Source: Mucinivorans hirudinis
GTDB lineage: Bacteria; Bacteroidota; Bacteroidia; Bacteroidales; Rikenellaceae
Direction: 5' to 3'
Length of the DNA stretch: 64,000 nucleotides
Assembly: GCA_000723505.1 (NCBI GenBank)
Contig: HG934468.1
Span: forward strand, 2,946,798-3,010,797
Shown here: piece by piece, positions 16,482 to 24,709 of the stretch
How positions within the stretch are numbered: the first letter of the stretch is position 1
Layout: the number at the start of each line of letters is the position of its first letter
Program-made: the position numbers and the translations under genes
The notes under the pieces: generated by a model
What the model saw: the letters and a program-made list of their open reading frames with translations, nothing else
Databases searched by the model: none
Told to the model about the DNA's origin: nothing

Positions 16482-16776
16482 AATCTTCTGTTTGGTTAAC
16501 ATTGACAATGAAATTGCCGTCACTATCTCGCATTTCGGAGATACATATCGCACAGCCGGCATCTAACAGAGTATTTGAAATCTCCTCTTGTTCCGTCTCG
16601 GCAATACGGACGGTCAAGACACCATCTATGACGGTGGATGTTAGCCCCGCAACGGTTTCAACAACGGTTGCATCCTGTTCGTATGCTTCAAAAAACTCTC
16701 CGTTGTGGAATAGTATAATTGTCTCTTCTCCTCGTCGAGCCTTCATTGCTTGGAGAGCTTCGGTTTTACTTATCAT
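16465..16776 (-). CDS. Stand-alone MutS domain I-like protein
   Basis: 103 residues. The sequence TIILFHNGEFFEAYEQDATVV (about residues 20-40, quoted in part) resembles the N-terminal mismatch-recognition domain of MutS, where the motif is hydrophobic-x-F-x-x-G-D-F-Y-E-x-F-x-x-D-A. The key Phe/Glu of mismatch binding correspond to F-E in EFFEAY. The rest (VRIAETEQEEISNTLLDAGC) fits the following strand-helix. The ATPase and other MutS domains are absent. Such stand-alone domains occur on Bacteroidales mobile elements; their function is not known to me. It overlaps both neighbours (11 and 17 bases), so it is part of a tight operon. Confidence 0.6.
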   Translation of the reverse strand: MISKTEALQAMKARRGEETIILFHNGEFFEAYEQDATVVETVAGLTSTVIDGVLTVRIAETEQEEISNTLLDAGCAICISEMRDSDGNFIVNVNQTEDYEQDE

Positions 16777-17134
16777 CGTTATCTTGTTTTTGCTGTTTAT
16801 TCAAGCATTTGGTGCAGACACCTTGGTTGCGTTTCCACTGAGATATATTTGTATTCTCGCCGCAACTTGTGCAGGGTCTATGAGTTATTTTGCTGTCATA
16901 AACTATTTGCTCGATGTAGCTTCTTGAATACCCATACTTTTTCATCAAGGCTTCAATAATATGCCTTTTGACTAATCGGCGATCCTTGGCTTGCTCCTTA
17001 AACTCAAATAAAATAAGGTTGTTACGCACTATCTTAGTGTCAAGTAAATGCCTGACACTCATCACTGTTTTTATGTCAATCTTCTGGATCCTTGCCAGAA
17101 AATGTAACTCTTCTTTTGATAATTCTTTTCTCAT
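16766..17134 (-). CDS. Hypothetical protein with C-terminal zinc ribbon (122 aa)
   Basis: MRKELSKEELHFLARIQ... The first 75 residues are helical and may be a DNA-binding helix-turn-helix (LMKKYGYSRSYIEQIVY resembles a recognition helix). Near the C-terminus CTSCGENTNISQWKRNQG and CTKC give a CxxC-x17-CxxC zinc ribbon, similar to ribbons in element-encoded regulators. It overlaps the MutS-like gene by 11 bases. Function unknown; a DNA-binding role is inference from the ribbon. Confidence 0.6.
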   Translation of the reverse strand: MRKELSKEELHFLARIQKIDIKTVMSVRHLLDTKIVRNNLILFEFKEQAKDRRLVKRHIIEALMKKYGYSRSYIEQIVYDSKITHRPCTSCGENTNISQWKRNQGVCTKCLNKQQKQDNDDK

Positions 17135-17235
17135 TGCTCGTATTGACAGTTAATTGCGCCATATTTATCTGTGGGTAAAATCGTTGACGGTTTTTCTTCA
17201 CTCCGAGAAACATTAGCAAATATAGTGCTTTTTGC

Positions 17236-17655
17236 TCACATTTCTTTGTAGTTTCTCAAATGTGTATAGATAATCTCGCCAAGTTGCTCCTCATTTTCAA
17301 TTTTTACTCGATTTCCAATGGGTAATGCACTTTTCAGAGGTGTAAAGTAAATTGAGAAATCTTCGCCATCAGGAACAGAGAATCCGCCCACGGTTTGCAA
17401 GCCTACCTTAATTCTGTAGTACTCTTTAATGGGGCGGTAAGTTTCAGGGTTGGGAATCTTTATCGTTCGTCGTTTTTTACGCATATATGCTGCCAGTAGC
17501 TCATATACGGGAATGATAACCTCGTTTAAGTAGCTTGGCGAGGTGGGCATCTGTAATTTGCGCTCTTCGCTCGAAAGACGACAAACCCTTTCAATTTCAC
17601 TGAGATATAAATCTAAACGCTCAGTGTACGCATCAATCAATTCTTGAAAATTCAT
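17236..17655 (-). CDS. Hypothetical 139-aa protein, first of the second leftward cluster
   Basis: MNFQELIDAYTERLDLYLSEIERVC... N-terminal coiled or helical half, then a beta-rich second half (IKEYYRIKVGLQTVGGFSVPDGEDF, PIGNRVKIENEEQLGEIIYTHL). No signal peptide or transmembrane segment. I do not recognise a family. The gene is separated from the next one by about 100 bases and preceded by an AT-rich region that runs into a truncated IS1634 copy at 17744, so its original promoter context may have been altered. Confidence 0.55.
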   Translation of the reverse strand: MNFQELIDAYTERLDLYLSEIERVCRLSSEERKLQMPTSPSYLNEVIIPVYELLAAYMRKKRRTIKIPNPETYRPIKEYYRIKVGLQTVGGFSVPDGEDFSIYFTPLKSALPIGNRVKIENEEQLGEIIYTHLRNYKEM

Positions 17656-17743
17656 TATTTCACTGTTTTAGTTTTCAATTGTTCCTATTTCACCAAGAAA
17701 ATTATAATCTTTAATGGGCGTATAATCTCCTTTGGTCATCTTA

Positions 17744-18140
17744 CCCAACTTCAACGCCAAAAAGTTTTTTCGGTGTTTTTTTGCTCAAAAACGGGGGTGA
17801 TTTCATACTATTGAGTTGATTTTCAGAAGATGCTTATTTGGTGAAGTGCTTTGTAATACCCACGGGAGTAAATTTTATGTTGTACCTTAGCGGGCATGTA
17901 CTTCACATCGAACATACGCTTGAGCCCCGAGCACGGCAGGGAACTCCCTTATTATAAAATCAAGGAGTCCTTCCGTGACGTTATAGGACGTGTGCATACC
18001 CGTGTAATGTTGACTCCGGGTTACCTTCCCGATTTGTGTAGCGATGAGATTGTGCAGATTCGCCGCGGTCTGACCTATATGATGGAGCAGAGTGCGTATA
18101 TCCCAGCTCAGCAGGCGATGTTTACTGCCGATCCCAGAGG
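17744..18140 (+). mobile_element. IS1634-family element, 5' fragment (copy 3)
   Basis: Begins with the same CCCAACTTCAACG end and 150-base leader as copies 1 and 2 and continues almost identically through codon 81 of the transposase, then stops abruptly at the IS3 left end (18141). The base before the end is A of CTTA, not TTAG. The remaining 1.75 kb and the right end are missing. Confidence 0.9.
17896..18140 (+). pseudogene. IS1634 transposase, N-terminal fragment
   Basis: 81 codons from ATG (MYFTSNIRLSPEHGRE to FTADPRG) identical in protein to the start of copy 2, then truncated by the IS3 element; reading continues 11 codons into the IS and stops at 18172-18174. It lacks every catalytic residue and cannot be active. 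Residue 9 is Leu as in copy 2, while copy 1 has Val, so it is closer to copy 2. Confidence 0.9.
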
Positions 18141-18207
18141 TATAATACTCCCCCAAAATAGGACAGCAGTTTAAGCTATAATTTGGTTATCTTTGGTCTC
18201 ATAAAAA

Positions 18208-18507
18208 ATGAGACAAACTATGAGGAAAAAGATTTCGGCAGAGACCAAAGCGGCAGTAGCCTTGGAAGCTATCAAGGGCTTGAAGACAGTCAATGAGATT
18301 GCTTCGATTTATGAAGTTCATCCGACGCAGGTTGGGGTATGGAAGAAGCAGTTCAAGGAGGGAGCGACCGCCATTTTCTCGACTGACAAGGAGCGTAAAG
18401 TCAAGTCTGATGAGCAGGTAGAGAACAATCTTTATCGCAAGATTGGTCAGCTTGAGATAGAGAACGAGTTCTTAAAAAAAAAGTGGGAGCTACTCAAATC
18501 TCGTTAG
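18208..18507 (+). CDS. IS3-family OrfA (helix-turn-helix)
   Basis: 99 residues from ATG 18208; ATG 18220 (MRKKISAETK) is an equally good start, since a TATCTTTG box at 18188-18195 would place the transcript start near 18202. The TnpA helix-turn-helix is seen in TKAAVALEAIKGLKTVNEIA and YEVHPTQVGVWKKQF, followed by a leucine-zipper-like helix (NLYRKIGQLEIENEFLKKK). The gene ends in a run of nine A and G (18474-18483), the usual site of -1 frameshifting that makes the OrfAB transposase. Confidence 0.9.
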   Translation: MRQTMRKKISAETKAAVALEAIKGLKTVNEIASIYEVHPTQVGVWKKQFKEGATAIFSTDKERKVKSDEQVENNLYRKIGQLEIENEFLKKKWELLKSR

Positions 18508-19337
18508 CCGAGCGTAGAGAGATGGTAGAAAAGAATCATCCTCGGCTGAGTTTAGTTCAGCAGTGCATATTGCTAAACATTTGCCGCAGTGGCATATACT
18601 ATGCGAGCAAAGGAAGAGCAAGTGCAGATGAGCTTGCTGTTAAAGCAGAGATAGACCGCACCTATACCAAAATGCCTTTCTATGGTGTCGAGCGGATGAC
18701 TGAACACTTGCGAAAGAAAGGTTTTACGATAAGCCCTAAGCGAGTGCGTCGTTACTTTCGGGATATGTGCATCAGTGCTATCTACCCCAAGCCTAACACC
18801 ACGTGGCATAATAAGGAGCATAAGATATACCCCTATCTATTGCGAGGATTAACTATTGACAGGGTAAATCAGGTTTGGAGTACCGACATCACCTATATCC
18901 CAATGAATGGAGGTTATATGTACCTGTGCGCCATCATTGATTGGCATTCACGCTTTGTGTTGGCTTGGGGGATAAGCAATACCCACGATAGCGAGTTCTG
19001 CCAAGAGTTGCTCAAAGAGGCTATTGCCAGATACGGCAAGCCGGAGATATTCAACACCGACCAAGGGAGTGAGTTCACGGCCAAGGAGTTCGTTAAGATA
19101 CTTGAAGATAATGAGATACAGATAAGTATGGACGGTAAAGGTAGGGCTTTGGATAATATTTTTGTCGAAAGGTTGTGGCGCAGCGTAAAATATGAGTATA
19201 TTTACCTGTCGAACCCCGGCAGCGGCAAAGAGTTATATGATGGCTTGACTGACTATTTTCGTCTTTACAACACCGAAAGGCTACATCAATCGCTTGAATA
19301 CAAGACTCCGAGTGAGGTCTATATGACGGCGGCATAG
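18483..19337 (+). CDS. IS3-family OrfB integrase domain
   Basis: 284 residues in the -1 frame relative to OrfA, overlapping it by 25 bases; normally made as an OrfAB fusion by slippage on the A9G run. N-terminal HTH_21 region (MPFYGVERMTEHLRKKGF) then the rve integrase core with D in STDITYIPM, D in FNTDQGSEFT and E in NIFVERLWRSVKYE, spaced as in IS3 DDE transposases. C-terminal YNTERLHQSLEYKTPSEVY is the family's closing motif. The frame is intact, so this copy may be functional. Confidence 0.92.
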   Translation: MGATQISLAERREMVEKNHPRLSLVQQCILLNICRSGIYYASKGRASADELAVKAEIDRTYTKMPFYGVERMTEHLRKKGFTISPKRVRRYFRDMCISAIYPKPNTTWHNKEHKIYPYLLRGLTIDRVNQVWSTDITYIPMNGGYMYLCAIIDWHSRFVLAWGISNTHDSEFCQELLKEAIARYGKPEIFNTDQGSEFTAKEFVKILEDNEIQISMDGKGRALDNIFVERLWRSVKYEYIYLSNPGSGKELYDGLTDYFRLYNTERLHQSLEYKTPSEVYMTAA

Positions 19338-19342
19338 AAAAA

Positions 19343-19388
19343 GTTTGTTTCATTTCGTTGCCCTTAAGGGCAACGAAATGAAACAAAC
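19343..19388. repeat. 46-bp perfect palindrome inside the IS3 element
   Basis: Two 23-base arms meet without a loop at CCCTT/AAGGG (centre 19365/19366). It lies 5 bases after the OrfB stop and 67 bases before the right inverted repeat. As RNA it makes a 21-bp-plus hairpin; as DNA it could extrude a cruciform. It may be the element's own transcription terminator or a separate small palindromic repeat. Confidence 0.85.
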
Positions 19389-19481
19389 ACTAAAACAACA
19401 ACTAACAATAACCCGAGAGCAAAGAAACAAATACTATCTTAAGCAGATACAAAAACTGTCCGAAGAGAGGGAAGTATTATA

Positions 19482-22229
19482 GTCGTTTGTGGCGTTTTAT
19501 CAGCACCACACAGCCCGACGTGTATGCAAACCTGAACGTAGATAATCCGCTTGAGCGTGCCAAGTTCCTCAAAAGACTCAGCACCGAGCTATCGAACAAA
19601 GGTATAGTAGAGCTACTCCGAAAGGGTTTTAGGTATCTACACCATCGTATAGAGCTATACAACGCCACTCCAAACGAACAGAACAAAACTGCCGTTGAGG
19701 CGTACAACCAAAATATATTCAGCGTCATACGCCAAGTAAGATACAGCAAGGAGTTTCCAAAACTGGCTCTCGACTTCGCTATATTTATCAACGGGCTGCC
19801 CGTAATTACATTTGAACTAAAAAATCAACTCACTAAGCAGTGTGTGGATGATGCCGTAAAACAATATCGTACCGACCGAGACCCCAAAGAGTTGTTATTC
19901 AATTTCAAACGCTGTGCCGTCCACTTTGCCGTAGATGATGTATGCGTAAAGATGTGCACCAAGCTCGATGGCAAGGATTCGTGGTTTCTTCCATTCAACA
20001 AAGGGACAAAAGAGGACGGAGCAGGAAATGACCCCAACCCCGATGGATTGGCAACCGACTATTTGTGGAAAGAGGCGCTAACCAAAAGGAGTCTCTCAAA
20101 CATTGTCGAAAACTTTGCCCAAGTGGTAGAAAGTGAAGATAAAAAAACAGGCAAAAAGAAATATACTCAAATTTTCCCACGCTACCACCAACTAAAAGTA
20201 GTTCGGGACTTATTACAGCATACACAACAGAACAGTGTCGGTCAAAAGTATCTGATTCAACACAGTGCAGGCAGCGGAAAATCGAACTCAATAGCGTGGC
20301 TGGCTCATCAACTCGTTGTACTCGAACAGGAAAACAAGCCGATGCTTGACTCAGTAATCGTAGTAACCGACCGTGTGAACCTCGACAAGCAAATCAAGAA
20401 CACTATTCGTCAGTTTATGCAGGAGAGTGCAACGGTGGCGTGGGCTGATAGTGCCTCGATTCTGCGAGACCATATCAATGCCGGCAAAAAGATAATTATT
20501 ACTACTGTGCACAAATTCCCACACATAATGGATGGGATAAGTGAAAACAGGCAGCGGAAGTTTGCAATCATCATCGACGAAGCTCACTCAAGCCAAAACG
20601 GTAGTATGTCGGCAAAGATGAACCAAATACTTTCGGGAACAAACATCGACGACGAGAACTTCTCGTTGGAGGATAAAATCAACGCCACGATAGAGGGACG
20701 TAAAATGCTCTCTAACGCAAATTACTATGCCTTTACGGCTACACCAAAAAACAAAACGCTCCAAATGTTCGGTGTGCCTTATCCGAAATCGGACGGAGAG
20801 ATTGGTTATCGCCCATTTCATAACTACACAATGAAACAAGCCATTGAGGAGGGTTTTATTATGGATGTTTTGGCGCATTACACCCCAATTACGAGCTTCT
20901 ATCAGTTGGCAAAACGCATCGACGATGACCCACAGTTCGACAAGAAACGTTCGGAAAAGAAACTACGCTATTTTGTTGAGTCGAATCCGCACACCATAGC
21001 TCAAAAGGCAACCATAATTGTAGAACATTTTCACTCGCAAGTAGTATCAAAAGGTAAAGTTGGTGGGCAGGCTCGCGTGATGGTCGTAACATCAAGCATT
21101 GAGAGGGCGATTGATTATTACCACGAGATAACCAAGCAACTGACAGACCGCAGAAGCCCATTCAAGGCAATTGTTGCTTTCTCCGGTGATAAAGAGTATC
21201 GTGGAGGCGAAACGGTGAACGAAAGTTCTATCAATGGATTTCCAAGCAGTAAGATAGAGGAGTATTTCGAGGAAGACCCATACCGCATATTGGTTGTGGC
21301 AGACAAATTCCAAACAGGATTTGACCAACCATTGCTCCATACGATGTATGTAGATAAGGCTTTGGTCGATATTAAGGCGGTGCAAACACTCTCTCGATTG
21401 AATCGTGCACACCCTAAGAAAAACGACACCTTTGTCTTGGACTTTGCAAATGACACCGACACGATACAAAAATCGTTTCAGGATTACTACAAAACAACCG
21501 TACTCTCGTCAGAAACTGACCCTAATAAACTGAACGACTTGATTGCTGCCTTAGAGAAGCCGCAAATATATGATGAGCACGATATTAATACGGTTGTTGA
21601 AAGGCTCTGCAAAATCATTTATCCGTACTTATACATTCCTTGCCGCAATTTTGCCATTTGGCAGTGAAGAATGGGAGAAATTGTCAATATTCCTAACCCT
21701 GCTTGTTCCAAAGCTGCCATCACCTATTAGCGAGGATTTATCGAAGGGAATACTTGAGAGTGTCGATTTCGATAGCTACAAGAATATCATACTCGAAGAA
21801 CGCACCATTAAACTTGAAAATGAAGATGCCGAAGTTGCTCCTGTGCCTGTAAGTGGTGGTGGTGGAGTTGGTGAGGCAGAATTGGAGTTTCTGAGTGCTA
21901 TTCTGAACTCTTTTAATACTCGTTTTGGAGATATTCCGTGGAGTGATTCGGATAAAGTTCGCCGAGTAATTGAAGAGTTGCCGGCAGAGGTTGCCAAAAA
22001 TGAGGCATACCAAAATGCAATGAAGAATGCAGATGAACTAACCGCACGTATAGAAAGCGACGAAGCATTGATGAAAGTAATTATGGCTTATATGACTTCA
22101 AATATGGAGCTATTCAAAAATTTCCAAGACAACCCATCATTCAAAAAATGGTTACAGGATTATGTTTTTGATGCGACATATACATCGCAACAGCACAATA
22201 GAGTTACTGAAATAACACAGCATATATAA
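19482..22229 (+). pseudogene. hsdR: Type I restriction subunit R, N-terminally truncated and internally deleted
   Basis: HsdR cuts DNA after ATP-driven translocation in type I restriction complexes. The first coding part (19482-21667) begins inside the protein at RFISTTQPDVYANLNVDN; about 70-90 N-terminal residues are lost at the IS3 junction. Present are the PD-(D/E)XK nuclease (FAIFINGLPVITFELKN, about residue 97-113), Walker A QHSAGSGKS (about 258), DEAH as IIIDEAHSSQ (about 361), TATPKNKT, and motif VI region QTLSRLNRAHPKK. Near 21600 the frame is lost: the text passes from INTVVERL directly to GSAKSFIRTYTFLAA in the +1 frame, skipping roughly 45 residues found in relatives, then continues to 22229. 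No hsdM or hsdS is in the window. Very probably inactive. Confidence 0.85.
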
Positions 22230-22237
22230 GCAGCAAT

Positions 22238-24709
22238 ATGAGAAAAATAATCTTTAATCCGCAATATGATACAAAGTGTTTTATAGATTATAAAAGACGA
22301 GGCGGAACAATTTTGGACACTCAGTTTGTCGGCAAGCAAGGTTTACTGTCTGAACTTGAATTGCGAGCAGGATTGACCATCGCCCAAATACCAACTATCG
22401 AACGTAAAGCGAGCTATCTGGTTGCTTTAGAAGAATATATTTCTGATAATCAGAACTCAATGTTTCGCAAGTCTGTTCAAGTTGACAGTTTCGGTGTAGC
22501 TGACGAACTTCTCTCTTGGCGCGACAGGCTGGTTTTTGCAGGTTGGAACGGCAGTATAACTGGCATATCTGAAAAGTTGGACGAACTATCTGCTATTGAG
22601 AGCCACTTTTCAACCATTGGTGATGAGGACAGATGGCAACGGGTGCTTGTTGAGTACAGCACAAAACCTATTCTCAGCAATACTACTATCGAAGTTCATT
22701 CGGAAAAAGAGCATCTTAACCCAATATACAGACATCTATTAGATACACTATCAACACAAGGGGTTCAAATAGATTATTTCACTCCTCAGATATCAAAACC
22801 TAAAATTACGGTTGTGGAGTTCGACGACTTGTATGATGCTTATCGCTGGGGAGCAACTATGCCGAAAGAGTATTTGATGATTTGTCAAAATCGCAAAGCT
22901 TTTAATAACATACTCTCTTCATATTCAGAGCCAACAATTTCTTCGACACTTAACGATAGCAATCCCTCTATTATTCAGCTATTTAAGCTCGGTTTATCGC
23001 TATTTATGCGACCCTTGAATATTTACAACCTGCTCTCATACCTTCAAGTGGCGGTAAATCCTGTGCCGAGTGCGTTGAGGAGTGAATTGAAGTCGCTATT
23101 GGTTGATGAGGGTGGATTTGGCGACCAAGAAAAGGGGTGGAACGCCATTATTACAAATTATATAGCATCACTTGACCTCGACAAGAGAAAACGAAATGAG
23201 GGTAGGATCGAAGATTTCTTATCAATGTTATCGCTTAATGAGGCAGAGATTGATCGCAAACGAGTATTGGAGTATGCAAAAAAACTCGGCTCGTGGGCGT
23301 TGCAACGAAAAGCCATAGAGGTAGATAGCAGCATCAACGAACAACTATCACTTCTATCAACATTTTGCAACGCTATGACAAAACTACTTACCAATAGCAA
23401 GCAGGAGAAAATATCACAACAAGAGCTTAAAATGCTTATCTTGGCAATTTACGCTCCATCTTCGTTTGTGGGTAGTGAGGCTCAAAAAGGCTCGTTCAAT
23501 TCGGTAAATTCTATTGAAAATATTGCAGATAGTGTTCCCAAAGCTATCTGGATAGATTGTAATGGCTCTCTGCCTGTGGAGTGTGATTATAGCTTTTTAA
23601 GTAAACAGGAGGCTCAAAAGCTCAAAGAGTCAAGAGTGTTGATATGGGACACTACCGCACAACTACAAGCTGCAATGGCAGGTATCGAGTATGCCTTGGG
23701 ACAGATTGATGAGGAGATAATTCTTGTTAGCTCACAGAATCACAATGGAGAGCAGTTATCTCAGCACCCGATTATTACTAAATATCGAAAAGATGATGTG
23801 GCAAGCAATCCTGTCCCCAACTGCAAAAGCGAGCAGAAGCCCGTTACTCCATTACCTTCGCCGCAGGAAAAATATCAATTTGCAGGTAAGGTTTCCCCTC
23901 GTGTTAAAGAGAGTTTCAGCTCATTGGATATGCTTATAAAGTATCCTTTAGATTATGCTCTCAAATATCTTGCAGGACTATATAAGCGAGGCGTAGCTCA
24001 GTTAGGGCAACTTGAAAGGACAAAGGGGAATGTGGCTCACCGTGTAATAGAGAATTTGGCAAAAGAGTGCGACAACAACGCATATCAGATGCTTCAATCC
24101 TATGCCGATAATAGCGACAAGTGTGTTGAGGTTGCAACAAATCAAGTTGGGGTAATACTATTACTTGAAGAGAATAGAATTGATTTTGAGAATTTTAAGA
24201 GAAATCTTAAAGAGGCAGTTTTCGCTCTTTGTGGCATAATTGAAACCAATAATTTGGATATTGTAAGTTTGGAAAGCAAGCTTGCAACCCTGATGATAGA
24301 TGAGGTTATTCTCGATTCGAGAATGGATATGTTGTTGAAAAACAAATCGGGAGAATATATAGTGTTTGACCTTAAATGGAGTAGTGGCAAAAAGCAATAC
24401 GAGCAGATACAAGATAATTCCGCCCTGCAATTAGCAGTTTATCAATATCTGTGCGAGAGGAATCTCGGAAAAGTGGCAGCCGTCGGATTCTATATTCTAC
24501 CCAAGACACAACTATATACAGCTCATCGCAATTTCGTTAATACCGAGCGAAGAATCACCGTCATTGAGCCCAAGGAGGAGTTTGACCTAATGTTGCAGGC
24601 AATGGATAGTTATAAAACTCGATACGAGGAGTTAGGTAGTGGATTAGCTATTGTTGGCGAGCAGAATATATATAGCGATTATCAACTATTCAAAGCGGAA
24701 GTACGATGA
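22238..24709 (+). CDS. AddB-like PD-(D/E)XK nuclease protein
   Basis: 823 residues, starting 8 bases after the hsdR remnant and overlapping the next gene by 4 (ATGA). The C-terminal RecB-type nuclease is visible: GNVAHRVIENLA (about 598), DSRMDMLLKN (about 693) and VFDLKW (about 710), then LQLAVYQYL (about 731), giving the H...D...D-x-K...Q-x-x-x-Y pattern. The N-terminal two thirds resemble the inactive-helicase half of AddB-type proteins; no Walker A is seen. The cysteine that starts the Fe-S ligand set of AddB (in a K-C-P context) is replaced by Tyr (IKYPLDYALKYL), and no C-terminal CxxxxxC is present, so the Fe-S cluster is probably absent. With the next gene it should form a helicase-nuclease. 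Whether it serves repair or phage defence cannot be told from sequence. Confidence 0.7.
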   Translation: MRKIIFNPQYDTKCFIDYKRRGGTILDTQFVGKQGLLSELELRAGLTIAQIPTIERKASYLVALEEYISDNQNSMFRKSVQVDSFGVADELLSWRDRLVFAGWNGSITGISEKLDELSAIESHFSTIGDEDRWQRVLVEYSTKPILSNTTIEVHSEKEHLNPIYRHLLDTLSTQGVQIDYFTPQISKPKITVVEFDDLYDAYRWGATMPKEYLMICQNRKAFNNILSSYSEPTISSTLNDSNPSIIQLFKLGLSLFMRPLNIYNLLSYLQVAVNPVPSALRSELKSLLVDEGGFGDQEKGWNAIITNYIASLDLDKRKRNEGRIEDFLSMLSLNEAEIDRKRVLEYAKKLGSWALQRKAIEVDSSINEQLSLLSTFCNAMTKLLTNSKQEKISQQELKMLILAIYAPSSFVGSEAQKGSFNSVNSIENIADSVPKAIWIDCNGSLPVECDYSFLSKQEAQKLKESRVLIWDTTAQLQAAMAGIEYALGQIDEEIILVSSQNHNGEQLSQHPIITKYRKDDVASNPVPNCKSEQKPVTPLPSPQEKYQFAGKVSPRVKESFSSLDMLIKYPLDYALKYLAGLYKRGVAQLGQLERTKGNVAHRVIENLAKECDNNAYQMLQSYADNSDKCVEVATNQVGVILLLEENRIDFENFKRNLKEAVFALCGIIETNNLDIVSLESKLATLMIDEVILDSRMDMLLKNKSGEYIVFDLKWSSGKKQYEQIQDNSALQLAVYQYLCERNLGKVAAVGFYILPKTQLYTAHRNFVNTERRITVIEPKEEFDLMLQAMDSYKTRYEELGSGLAIVGEQNIYSDYQLFKAEVR

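Larger units (their letters stand above)
18141..19481 (+). mobile_element. IS3-family insertion sequence
   Basis: Ends share TATAATACT at the outside and GGACAG at the inside of a 26-base imperfect inverted repeat (18141-18166 and 19456-19481). Length 1341 bp with overlapping orfA/orfB. The flanks do not form a direct repeat: the left side is truncated IS1634, the right side is the interior of hsdR, so the copy marks a deletion junction. Confidence 0.85.
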
